Shown here piece after piece: positions 24,047-31,602 of a stretch of DNA of 43,062 nucleotides (position 1 is the first letter of the stretch; each line of letters opens with the position of its first letter). The notes below the pieces were generated by a model, which made no database searches, had not been told where the DNA came from, and saw only the letters and a program-made list of their open reading frames with translations. The position numbers and the translations under genes are program-made. This DNA is from Planctomycetota bacterium (GTDB lineage Bacteria > Planctomycetota > Planctomycetia > Gemmatales > Gemmataceae), in assembly GCA_016191165.1 (NCBI GenBank), contig JACPPF010000090.1, forward strand, positions 1 to 43,062, given 5' to 3'.

Positions 24047-26065
24047 ATGAATACCCAAATTGATCGGCGAGTGAACCGAATCGTCGTGCATTGCGAGGGC
24101 AACCTGGACGGCTGCGGCTCGCCGGAATTGGTTGAGACGATTGAGTCCCTGGTGGACGGCGCCACACCGGTCGTTCTCGATCTTGCCGGAGTTCCGGCTC
24201 TTACCGAGGCCGGCGTGCGGACGCTGCGTCAAGCATTCGAGGCTGCGAGCGACCGACAGGCGACAGTCGCACCCGATGGGCCATCGGTGCTCCGTCTGGC
24301 GAATGCGACGTCGGCCGTCCAGAACATCCTTGACATCTCTGGGTTCACCGAGCGGCTCGCGGGCTGGCGTGTCGAGAAGCCCGAAGCCAGCCGCACGTAT
24401 CGACGGCTGCTCCCGCGCGTGCGGGAAATCTTTCCGACGCCGGTTTCGGACCCGCTGCACGATGCTTACTTCGTGCAGTCGGTGGCTCGTGCTCTGGATC
24501 ACGTCGATCAGTTGAAGAACGGCCATCCCTATTTGGGTAAGCAGGTGCCGTTGGATTATGACGCGGCCCGCGCTGTAACCTTGCCCGTTGCCATGTCCTC
24601 GTTGGAAACGGTCATCGGCGAGGTGGCGGACTACTTACAGGGGCAGGTGAACTGGGGCCATAGCCATACCCAGGCCCAGGTGATTCCGCCGGTCACCATC
24701 GGGTCGATTCTTGGTCAGATGTTCGGCGCCATTTACAATCCCAACCTGCTCTGGGACGCCTACAGCCATCGCGTGGCCCAGGCAGAGATCGAGCTGGCGG
24801 CCATGTGCGCGGGACTGGTCGGCTATGATCCACAGCAGGCGGCCGGCATCTCCACGTTTGGCGGGACGGGCACGGAACTCTACGGCGTCAAGATCGGCGT
24901 GGAGAAGGCGCAGCCCGGCGCCTTCCGTACCGGTGTCCGTGGCGTCTTCAAGGTCGTCAGCTCCGATGCAAGCCACTATTGCAAGCTCAACGTCGCCGCC
25001 TGGTTGGGGCTGGGTCTTGAGAGTGTGGTGTCCATCCCTACGGACAACGACAACTCGATGAAGCTCGCCGCGCTTGAGGCGACTCTGCGCGACATCTTTG
25101 AGCGTGGTGAACAGGTGGCGTGCATCATTGCCACGATGGGCACGACCGACGCGTTCGGCCTCGATAACGTTGAGGCCATCGTTCGGATGCGTGATGAACT
25201 GGCGAACGAGTATCGGCTGCCCTATCGTCCCCATGTCCATGCCGACGCCGTCATTGGCTGGCCCTGGGCGGTGTTCAACGATTACGACTTCGCCGACAAT
25301 CCCATGGACTTCCCGCCGCGAACGCTTCGGTCATTGTGGGACGCGCGAACGATGCTGCGGGGCCTGCACCTCGCGGACTCGATTGGCATCGACTTTCACA
25401 AAACGGGCTATGGTCCGATCGTTTCCAGCTTGTTCCTTTGCAAGGATCACGCGGACCTCAGCCTTATCAGCCGCGATCCGGCTCAAATGCCTTATCTGTT
25501 CCAGTTCGGAAACTATCACCCAGGTATTTACACCCTGGAAACGTCTCGGTCTGGAGGTGCCGTTCTCGCCGCCCTGGCCAACTTCAAGCTATTGGGCAAA
25601 GAGGGCTACCGTGTCATCCTGGGGCACATCGTCACGATGGCGGAGGTCTTGCGGGCCAAGCTCGAAAAGGCGCCCCATGCCTGTCTGGTCAACGATTCCA
25701 ATCATGGCATGGTGACGTTGTTCCGTGTGTATCCGGACGGCGTTGACGCCAACTTGGCCTACCATGAAGAGACCACGCGGCCGAAAAAGGTGGACAAGCT
25801 TCAGGCACATAACGCCTACAACCGGCGGGTCTTCGAGGCGCTCCGCCGGCAGGTGGAACGGGGCGACGGCATGAACCTGGGCCTGACGGCTCAATACCGC
25901 CTCTCGCCGACTGGCTGCCCGATCGTGGCGTTGAAGTCGTTTGTGATGTCCCCGTTCGTGGACGAGGCGGCGATGGATTACTTGCTTGCCTGCGTAGAAA
26001 AGGCGCGCCGGGAGGTGAACGAGCCGGCGATGCCACGTTCAATTCCGGAACTGAAGGAGCAATGA
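24047..26065 (+). CDS. STAS domain fused to a PLP-dependent group II decarboxylase
   Basis: The product is 672 residues. Residues about 1-105 form a STAS domain (RIVVHCEGNLDGCGSPEL, PVVLDLAGVPALTEAGVRTL), as in anti-sigma-factor antagonists; the usual phospho-acceptor serine in DSSG is replaced (LTEAG). The rest is a PLP decarboxylase/tyrosine-decarboxylase-like enzyme: GHSHTQAQ, SDASHYCKLNVAAW, HVHADAVIGWPW, the Schiff-base Lys452 in DFHKTGYGP and LETSRSGG. The amino-acid substrate is not decided. GGAGGTG lies 9 nt before the ATG. The combination suggests a decarboxylase controlled by, or docked to, a STAS partner. Confidence 0.8.
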   Translation: MNTQIDRRVNRIVVHCEGNLDGCGSPELVETIESLVDGATPVVLDLAGVPALTEAGVRTLRQAFEAASDRQATVAPDGPSVLRLANATSAVQNILDISGFTERLAGWRVEKPEASRTYRRLLPRVREIFPTPVSDPLHDAYFVQSVARALDHVDQLKNGHPYLGKQVPLDYDAARAVTLPVAMSSLETVIGEVADYLQGQVNWGHSHTQAQVIPPVTIGSILGQMFGAIYNPNLLWDAYSHRVAQAEIELAAMCAGLVGYDPQQAAGISTFGGTGTELYGVKIGVEKAQPGAFRTGVRGVFKVVSSDASHYCKLNVAAWLGLGLESVVSIPTDNDNSMKLAALEATLRDIFERGEQVACIIATMGTTDAFGLDNVEAIVRMRDELANEYRLPYRPHVHADAVIGWPWAVFNDYDFADNPMDFPPRTLRSLWDARTMLRGLHLADSIGIDFHKTGYGPIVSSLFLCKDHADLSLISRDPAQMPYLFQFGNYHPGIYTLETSRSGGAVLAALANFKLLGKEGYRVILGHIVTMAEVLRAKLEKAPHACLVNDSNHGMVTLFRVYPDGVDANLAYHEETTRPKKVDKLQAHNAYNRRVFEALRRQVERGDGMNLGLTAQYRLSPTGCPIVALKSFVMSPFVDEAAMDYLLACVEKARREVNEPAMPRSIPELKEQ

Positions 26066-26173
26066 GCGCTGTCCCGCAACGAGAATGTTGGCTGACTCTC
26101 AGCCGAGAAGACCGGCGAACAGGCTGTCGATCCTCTAAGTTGTCAATGCCTGGAGAGATTCTGGAGGTGTAAC

Positions 26174-26722
26174 ATGAGAAAGTTCGTTTGTCTCGCGACC
26201 ATCGGCATGGTGGCGTTGGCCGTCAGCGGCAACGCGCAGGACTCCAACAAGCAACCGGCCAAGGGAGAGATCACCAGGGCGATGTACTGGGTCCCGAACC
26301 AGCACTGACTGGAATGCGCGACGGCCCTGGAGGGGTCGATGAAGAAGGTCGGTGGAGTCAAGTCCATCACGGTGAGTTTCCTTACCAGGTGGGCCACCGT
26401 CGAATTCGATGAAAGCGTCATTTCGGCGCAAGAGCTTTCCCGTGCGATGTTCCAAGCCCCGCACGCGATGGGCAAGGATATGAAATATGGCGGGTTCCTG
26501 CTCCTGAGCCTGCCGGACGCCAAAGACAAAGCGACGCAAAAAAAAGCGACGACCACCCTGGAGAAAGTGGGAGGCGTGGCAAAAGCGGCTTACTATCCGC
26601 AAACAAAGTTCGTCGCCATTCAGTTCGCCGACAAGGGCAAGGTTACGAGCATCCAGCTAATCAAGGCGCTCGAAGCCGCAGGCGTGAAGGCAAGCCAAGC
26701 CGGCGCCAAGACTAAAAAATGA
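26174..26722 (+). CDS. exported double HMA-like protein with in-frame UGA at the first metal-binding Cys (candidate selenoprotein)
   Basis: Starting at ATG 26174 (GGAGG 6 nt upstream), codons 1-22 give a good signal peptide (MRKFVCLATIGMVALAVSGN). Codon 45 is TGA (26306-26308). The same frame continues to TGA at 26720 for 182 residues in all, with no frameshift. Around the UGA the protein reads VPNQH-UGA-LEC-ATALEGSMKKVGGV, which aligns with VPKMH-C-KGC-AQKMATELYKVPGV of the HMA protein at 5594. The UGA therefore replaces the first Cys of CxxC, giving UxxC if read as selenocysteine. A second HMA-like half without cysteines follows (about 95-170). A hairpin sits 11 nt after the UGA. The alternatives are a nonsense mutation, a sequencing error, or restart at ATG 26339. 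Confidence 0.6.
26319..26338 (+). promoter_or_regulatory. candidate bacterial SECIS-like hairpin after the in-frame UGA
   Basis: CGAC (26319-26322) pairs with GTCG (26335-26338), and CCC (26325-26327) with GGG (26332-26334). GG (26323-26324) is bulged and the loop is TGGA. The stem starts 11 nt and the loop about 20 nt after the UGA, the range where bacterial SECIS elements lie, and the loop has G residues. G+C-rich DNA makes chance hairpins common, so the support is modest. Confidence 0.3.
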
Positions 26723-26861
26723 GTAACTCTTTAGCCGTTTGAAGTTGGCAACAAGACGGGACCTCTAAGGAAGGCAGGAACGCAGGAACCTGAATACTTG
26801 ACCTTTCCTGTCTTCCTGCCTTCTTTAGAGTGTTATCTATTTCAGACGGCTAAAGAGCAAC
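26723..26861 (+). mobile_element. MITE-like element, 139 bp, with terminal inverted repeats and 8-bp direct repeats
   Basis: CTCTTTAGCCGTTTGAA (26727-26743) is inverted at 26841-26857 with one mismatch, and the outer four bases are partly paired (GTAA against GTTG). A nested second inverted repeat, CTCTAAGGAAGGCAGGAA (26763-26780) against 26813-26830, has one mismatch. The element is flanked by AAAAATGA on both sides (26715-26722 and 26862-26869), as expected of an 8-bp target duplication. The left copy contains the stop codon of the HMA gene. No transposase is encoded, so it would depend on one elsewhere. It could also be read as a long two-tier hairpin that ends transcription. Confidence 0.6.
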
Positions 26862-26883
26862 AAAAATGAATGCTCCACGGGCC

Positions 26884-26914
26884 GCCTGGTTACGAGGCGG
26901 CCTCGTGACCAGGC
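26884..26914. repeat. near-perfect 14-bp palindrome with 3-nt loop
   Basis: GCCTGGTTACGAGG (26884-26897) pairs with CCTCGTGACCAGGC (26901-26914) with one G-T pair and a CGG loop. No T-run follows. It lies 42 nt before the ATG at 26957, in the leader of that gene, right after the MITE-like element. Confidence 0.5.
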
Positions 26915-26956
26915 ATCGGTGTTACCACGGCTTCTCTCAACAGGAGGAAATGTCCA

Positions 26957-27427
26957 ATGTTCACGGCAAAGTCTGTGCGCGTTCGTATCGCCTACGCTTG
27001 CCTCTTGCTCCTCGCCGCTGGTGCTTGGATCGGCTCGGGGTCGAGCGATTCATCACTCGCAAGGGCGCAAGAGCCGAAAGACGGCAAAATCAAGGAACTC
27101 CTCAAAGAGCGGCTGGAGGTCCTGAAGGACGTCGTGAAGGCGACCAAGGCGGCATACTTGGGAGGAAAGGTGTCATTCGTGGAATTAGCACAGGCAAATG
27201 CGCGGCTGAACGCGGCTGAACTTGAGCTGTGCACAACTGACAAGGAGCGTCTTGCCGTCCTTGAAGCGGCGGTAGCAATTGCCAAAGAGTACGAGACCGC
27301 GGCCGTGCGGCAATTCAAAGCTGGACAGGCCACACACGCTTCGGCGCTCTATGCCACGGCGAATCGGTTGGAAGCCGAGATTGCCCTGGAACGGGCCAAA
27401 GTCAAAATGAACGCCAAACCGAAGTAA
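26957..27427 (+). CDS. secreted helical protein, TolC-hairpin-like fragment family
   Basis: The 156-residue product has a signal peptide (AYACLLLLAAGAWIGSGSS) and a mature part that is almost entirely alpha-helical and charged. Two related helical units are visible: RLEVLKDVVKATKAAYLGG with LAQANARLNAAELEL, then RLAVLEAAVAIAKEYETAA with ATANRLEAEIALERAK. The pattern of ANxRL and AELEL recalls one hairpin of TolC-type outer-membrane factors, cut down to a soluble periplasmic piece. No barrel strands are present. Its role is unknown. CAGGAGG lies 9 nt upstream of the ATG. Confidence 0.6.
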   Translation: MFTAKSVRVRIAYACLLLLAAGAWIGSGSSDSSLARAQEPKDGKIKELLKERLEVLKDVVKATKAAYLGGKVSFVELAQANARLNAAELELCTTDKERLAVLEAAVAIAKEYETAAVRQFKAGQATHASALYATANRLEAEIALERAKVKMNAKPK

Positions 27428-27490
27428 CCCATTCTACTTGGCGCCAGGCGGATACTACGAGCCAGGCAGGTTGAAGCAAGGCAGATAATC

Positions 27491-28390
27491 ATGTTCCGCA
27501 TTCGTTTTCATGGTCGTGGGGGACACGGCGTCAAAACCGCGAGCCGCATTGTCGGCACAGCCGCATTCCTGGGCGGTTGGCAGGCGCAGGATTCGCCGGT
27601 CTACGGGGCGGAACGGCGGGGAGCAGCCATCGCCGCCTTCACGCGCATCGACCGAGAACCCATCCGCGAACGTGGCGTCGTTGTTGATCCGGACCTGGTC
27701 GTCGTTGCGGATGAGACGCTTCTGGACGACCCAATGGCAGGAATATTCGCGGGGTGTGAAAGCGCCTCGGTGGTTTTCGTGAATTCATCTCGTGATGGTG
27801 TCGCCATCGCACGAAAGCACCAGATCGGTTGTCGCGTTCTGACCGTTGATTTGACGGGGCGGGCGATCGAATGGCTTGGCCGAGGCTCGGCCCTCAGTTC
27901 GGCGTTGGGCGCCGCCGCGTATGCACTTACCGGGATTGGAACCGTGGAATTGCTCGCCGAGGCGGTTAGGCGGGAGCTGGCCGAGCTGCACATCGCCTCG
28001 GAAGCGATCGAGAAGAATGTCGCGTTGGCGAGGCAGGTTCATGGCGGCCTGCCCGCGGGCGATTTTTTGGCGCGACAGGCGATTGCTGCGTCGTGCCTGA
28101 TGCACGTGCCCACCTACGCGGCTGGTCCGCAAGGATTGCCGATCATTTACGCGCCCGGCAATTCCGCAGCCCGACATACCGGCTCCTGGCGAATCTTTCG
28201 GCCGCTCATCGACCTTGATGCGTGCACGCGCTGTGGGATTTGTTTCTCGTACTGCCCGGATGCGGCGATCATGCTCGATCCGAAGGGTTACCCGGCCATC
28301 GACTACGACAATTGCAAGGGGTGCATGATTTGCTATCGGGAATGCCCGCTGAAGTGCATCCGCGAAGAGAAGGAGGTGAGAGCATGGTAG
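27491..28390 (+). CDS. 2-oxoacid:ferredoxin oxidoreductase, fused gamma and delta (ferredoxin) subunits
   Basis: In this 299-residue protein, residues 1-185 match the gamma subunit of pyruvate/2-oxoacid:ferredoxin oxidoreductases (FRIRFHGRGGHGVKTASRIV, SPVYGAERRGAAIAAF). The C-terminal 65 residues are a delta-type 2[4Fe-4S] ferredoxin: CTRCGICFSYC and CKGCMICYREC, each with the CxxCxxC...CP arrangement. In many organisms these are separate PorG and PorD; here they are one chain. The complex oxidatively decarboxylates a 2-oxoacid to acyl-CoA and reduces ferredoxin. The stop overlaps the start of the alpha gene by 7 nt, so the three subunit genes are translationally coupled. Confidence 0.85.
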   Translation: MFRIRFHGRGGHGVKTASRIVGTAAFLGGWQAQDSPVYGAERRGAAIAAFTRIDREPIRERGVVVDPDLVVVADETLLDDPMAGIFAGCESASVVFVNSSRDGVAIARKHQIGCRVLTVDLTGRAIEWLGRGSALSSALGAAAYALTGIGTVELLAEAVRRELAELHIASEAIEKNVALARQVHGGLPAGDFLARQAIAASCLMHVPTYAAGPQGLPIIYAPGNSAARHTGSWRIFRPLIDLDACTRCGICFSYCPDAAIMLDPKGYPAIDYDNCKGCMICYRECPLKCIREEKEVRAW

Positions 28391-29721
28391 CTCCAGCAAC
28401 TATCCAGCGCGAGCGGGTTCCGGCGAACGCGAGTATTGCGGCTTCGCTGGCCGGGAGAGAACGGCAGATGCTCACCGGAAATGCCGCGGCAGCCTGGGGC
28501 GCGCGGTTGGCGGACGTGGACTACGTGCCTGCGTTTCCAATCACGCCGCAGACCGAAATCATCGAACAGCTTTCCACCTGGTTCAGCGACGGCGTAGTGT
28601 GCGGAAAGTTTGTCATGCTTGACAGCGAGCACTCGATGATCACGGCCGCTGGCGCGGCCGCCGCCACTGGTTGCCGGGTGTTCACGGCCACTTCCAGTCA
28701 GGGGCTCCTGTACGGTCTCGAAGCGCTCCACACGGTCGCGGGCTGGCGTGTGCCCTGGGTGCTGGTGAACGTGTCGCGTGGTCTGGCAGCGCCCATTACG
28801 CTCGAACCGGATCACAACGACGTATTGGCCACGCGCGACACCGGCTGCATCCAGATCCACGCCGAGACCTGTCAAGAGGTAATCGACTCGATCCTGATTG
28901 GGTTCCGCATTGCCGAAGATCCGCGGGTACTTCTGCCGGTGATCGTCAACATGGACGGATTTTACCTGTCGTTCACCCGGGAGCCGGTGGAAATTCCATC
29001 GCAGGAGCAAGCTCGGCAATTCCTGCCGCCGTTTGCAGCGCACCATGCCGAAGTTCGCGCCTCTCGTCCGATGGCCCAAGGGGTGTCGGTGCTGGGCGGG
29101 CACCTTTACAGCCATTTCCGTCACCAAATGCATCTGGCCGCTCGCAACGCCCTGGAGGTGTACGCCGAAGCCGCCCGCGACTTCGCGACCATTTTCCATC
29201 GGACCCATGACGTGGTCGAGTGTTACCGGCTGGAGGAAGCCGAGTTGGTGGTTGTCATGACGGGGTCGTTTGCGACCAAGGGAAAAGCAGCGATTGACCT
29301 GCTGCGCCGGGAAGGTAAGCGCGTGGGACTGCTGCGGCTGCGCATGATCAGGCCATGGCCGGCGGCGGCAATCGGCGCTGCCCTGGCGGGGCGGCGCGGC
29401 GTTGCTGTGATCGATCAGAATCTCTCCCCCGGTTTGGGAGGCATTCTTTACCAGGAGATCGCGGCTACCGTCTTGCCAAGACCCGACCGACCGTCCCTGA
29501 TCCGCTCCTTCGTCGGCGGCCTGGGCGGCAAAGACATCAGCCTCGGGGAATTTCGACACGTGGTCGAGACGGTGGAACGGGCTCGGCCCGGCGAAGTCGT
29601 GGAAGGCGCCGAATTGCTTTACACCGAGGCCGATTGGGCCCGAGCGCGGGCACTGATCGAGACGGCGGCGCCGGAGACCTCACTGCTTGACGGGACCGGC
29701 AGCCAGGAGACGAGCCAATGA
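28384..29721 (+). CDS. 2-oxoacid:ferredoxin oxidoreductase alpha subunit
   Basis: The product is 445 residues from the ATG at 28384, which has AAGGAGGTGAG upstream and overlaps the preceding stop. The N-terminal pyrimidine-binding domain carries MLTGNAAAAWGARLADVDYV and PAFPITPQTEIIEQL, the hallmark of PorA-type alpha subunits, then FTATSSQGLLYGLEALH. The C-terminal part has VVMTGSFATKGKAAIDLLR, LRLRMIRPWP and IDQNLSPGLGG. It works with the fused gamma-delta chain and the beta subunit. Pyruvate is the likeliest substrate by subunit similarity, but other 2-oxoacids cannot be excluded. Confidence 0.85.
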   Translation: MVAPATIQRERVPANASIAASLAGRERQMLTGNAAAAWGARLADVDYVPAFPITPQTEIIEQLSTWFSDGVVCGKFVMLDSEHSMITAAGAAAATGCRVFTATSSQGLLYGLEALHTVAGWRVPWVLVNVSRGLAAPITLEPDHNDVLATRDTGCIQIHAETCQEVIDSILIGFRIAEDPRVLLPVIVNMDGFYLSFTREPVEIPSQEQARQFLPPFAAHHAEVRASRPMAQGVSVLGGHLYSHFRHQMHLAARNALEVYAEAARDFATIFHRTHDVVECYRLEEAELVVVMTGSFATKGKAAIDLLRREGKRVGLLRLRMIRPWPAAAIGAALAGRRGVAVIDQNLSPGLGGILYQEIAATVLPRPDRPSLIRSFVGGLGGKDISLGEFRHVVETVERARPGEVVEGAELLYTEADWARARALIETAAPETSLLDGTGSQETSQ

Positions 29722-30677
29722 AGACGAAACGAGAGTTTGTTCACAACCTCAAGGAAATACCCCGAGACGAGTTGCTGGTTCCCGGGTCGCCCCTTTGTGC
29801 CGGTTGCGGCGGGCTACTCGCCCTGCGGTTGATGCTCAAGGGGATCGACGGCAACGTGGTCGTGGTCAATGCCGCCGGCTGTATGACATTGCTAGCCGTT
29901 TACCCGTTCACGCCTTTGCGCTCGTCCTGGCTGTACACGACCATGGGTTCGGCGGCGGCCGGGGCCCAGGGAGTCCGCGACGCGCTGGACGTTTTGATCG
30001 CCAAGGGACGTATTCCCGCGGCGGAAGACCTTCACGTCGTCGTGGTCGCCGGAGATGGCTCGACCCTGGATATCGGCATGTCATCGCTCTCCGGCGCCAT
30101 TCATCGCGGTCTCGACTTTTACTACCTTTGCTATGACAACGAAGCCTACGGCAACACCGGCTTTCAGATGTCGAGTGCATCTCCCTTCGGTTCCAGGACT
30201 GTAACATCGCAGCCAACCGAACATCAGAGCGCCGGAACACTCCAGCGGAAGAAAGACCTGTTTGAAATCTGGCGTGCCCACCGGCCCCCGTATATCGCCA
30301 CGCTTTCGACCGCCGATCCGGTCGATTTGACCGACAAGGTGCGCCGGGCCGGCCAGTTCCGTGGCCCCAAGCTGTTCACCGCGTTCGCCACGTGCCCTCC
30401 AGGCTGGGGCTACGATCCCAGCCTGGGGCATGAGGTCGCCAAGCTGGCGCTCGACACGGGAGTTTGGCCGCTCAAGGAAGCCGTACAAGGCGAAGAGCGG
30501 CACACCTATATTCCGGATCATCTCCAGCCCGTTGAGAAGTATTTGCAGACCCAGCGACGGTTTGCGCACCTGTTCTTCCCCCAGCGCAACGTGGACGCTC
30601 TGCGCAAGATTCAGGAAGACGTCAATGCGTATTGGGACCGAGTCGAGCAGCGTGAATCTCCCCGAGGTACGCCATGA
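29718..30677 (+). CDS. 2-oxoacid:ferredoxin oxidoreductase beta subunit (TPP-binding)
   Basis: The 319-residue product starts 4 nt inside the alpha gene (ATGA overlap). It has the iron-sulphur/cofactor cysteines of beta subunits (LCAGCGG near residue 30) and the thiamine diphosphate motif GDGSTLDIGMSSL followed by NEAYGNTGFQMS, closely matching the PorB pattern. FATCPPGWGYDP supplies a further conserved Cys. With the two preceding genes it makes a complete enzyme that produces acyl-CoA and reduced ferredoxin under low-oxygen conditions. The GNAT gene starts within its stop (ATGA overlap). Confidence 0.85.
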   Translation: MKTKREFVHNLKEIPRDELLVPGSPLCAGCGGLLALRLMLKGIDGNVVVVNAAGCMTLLAVYPFTPLRSSWLYTTMGSAAAGAQGVRDALDVLIAKGRIPAAEDLHVVVVAGDGSTLDIGMSSLSGAIHRGLDFYYLCYDNEAYGNTGFQMSSASPFGSRTVTSQPTEHQSAGTLQRKKDLFEIWRAHRPPYIATLSTADPVDLTDKVRRAGQFRGPKLFTAFATCPPGWGYDPSLGHEVAKLALDTGVWPLKEAVQGEERHTYIPDHLQPVEKYLQTQRRFAHLFFPQRNVDALRKIQEDVNAYWDRVEQRESPRGTP

Positions 30678-31336
30678 ATGTCACCCGCGAAATCCTGGGC
30701 ATACGCTACGAGTTGTATCAGGCAACTGACCTTGTCGAGATGGCTGCCGTTCAAGCCGCGGCCTTCACTTCCGGCGCCGAGCCTGTCATCGGCGCCGTCG
30801 GCGCTTCGTTCCAGCAGTTCGAAGACTTCATCAAGCTGCTTGGTCCTTTGATCGAGCGGGACGGCCTGACAATCGTGGCCCGAGAAATCGCTAGCGGGGC
30901 GATGGTCGGATCCTCGATCCATCTTGACATGGCGACCGAAAATCCAGCCGAGGTGCGGGAACTTGAGTGGTTCGCCCCGGCGTTGTCCCTGCTGGATGAA
31001 ATGGACGCGCTCTACTTGCAGCAATACTGGCAGGGCCGCCATCCCGGGCCGGGCGAGATGTTTCATTTCTGTTGGGGAGCTGTGTTACCCGCGTTTCAGG
31101 GGCGGCACATTGACCAGAGAATGGTTGATGTGTCCATCGAGCTGGGGATCGCGAGAAACTACCGAACTGCGGTGGTCGAAGCATCCGGACTGGCGTCGCA
31201 GCACGTGTTCCGTAAGCGAGGGTTCGCCGAGCGCGTGGAGATTCCTTACAAGAGCTACCTCTACCGGGGCCAGCGCCCCTTTGCGTCTGTTGCTGAGGTC
31301 CCCAGCATCATCCTCCTGGACAGGGCGTATCCATAA
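30674..31336 (+). CDS. GNAT-family acetyltransferase
   Basis: The 220-residue soluble protein has the GNAT layout: beta strands around LTIVAREIASGAMVGSSIHL, a central EMFHFCWGAVLPAFQGRHID where Q-G-x-x-I stands for the acetyl-CoA pyrophosphate loop, then YRTAVVEASGLASQHVFRKR with the typical NxAx-like segment, and GFAERVEIPYKSYLY as the last strand. The substrate is unknown. Its start overlaps the beta-subunit stop, so it is made with the oxidoreductase. A role in acetylating that enzyme, using the acetyl-CoA it produces, is conceivable but unproven. Confidence 0.7.
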   Translation: MNVTREILGIRYELYQATDLVEMAAVQAAAFTSGAEPVIGAVGASFQQFEDFIKLLGPLIERDGLTIVAREIASGAMVGSSIHLDMATENPAEVRELEWFAPALSLLDEMDALYLQQYWQGRHPGPGEMFHFCWGAVLPAFQGRHIDQRMVDVSIELGIARNYRTAVVEASGLASQHVFRKRGFAERVEIPYKSYLYRGQRPFASVAEVPSIILLDRAYP

Positions 31337-31366
31337 TGTCGTGCCGTGCCAAGCGAGGAGGTTCGA

Positions 31367-31453
31367 ATGCCATATTCTTTCAAAGACCCGGTGTGCGGCA
31401 TGTCCGTGCGCGATGATGGTGCTTTCACCGGGTCGTTCAAAAGCCGAGGATAA
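31367..31453 (+). pseudogene. truncated YHS-domain fragment duplicating the start of the glucan phosphorylase gene
   Basis: After GAGGAGG an ATG opens 28 codons: MPYSFKDPVCGMSVRDDGAF and a short unrelated tail. The DNA from about 31373 to 31437 is nearly identical to the first part of the gene at 33959 (FSLKDPVCGMSVRDDAAF). The second half of the YHS domain, with FCSEFC, is missing. It is therefore a cut-down copy rather than a working domain, though it keeps a strong ribosome site. Confidence 0.6.
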
Positions 31454-31462
31454 GGAGGAACT

Positions 31463-31498
31463 ATGAACCAATCGTTGACTATCAGGCAACGTCGATAA
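31463..31498 (+). other. 11-codon ORF behind a strong Shine-Dalgarno
   Basis: TAAGGAGGAACT precedes ATG 31463, which opens MNQSLTIRQRR and stops at 31496-31498. It could be a leader peptide or the remnant start of a lost gene. No gene follows in phase before the DsbB-like gene, and no attenuator hairpin was seen. Confidence 0.2.
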
Positions 31499-31602
31499 TG
31501 TGTTCCTTCGTCGTCCGCTATCGTGAAGGTAATCACGATTCCCGCCGAGATGCATGCGACCTCATCGCATCTTGGACTGACCCAGCGGAACGAAGCTTAA
31601 TC

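Noticed and set aside
26339-26722. A normal short HMA gene starting at ATG 26339
   Set aside because: No Shine-Dalgarno stands before it, it would lack a signal peptide and half of the metal site, while a full start with ribosome site lies upstream in the same frame. Kept only as an alternative.
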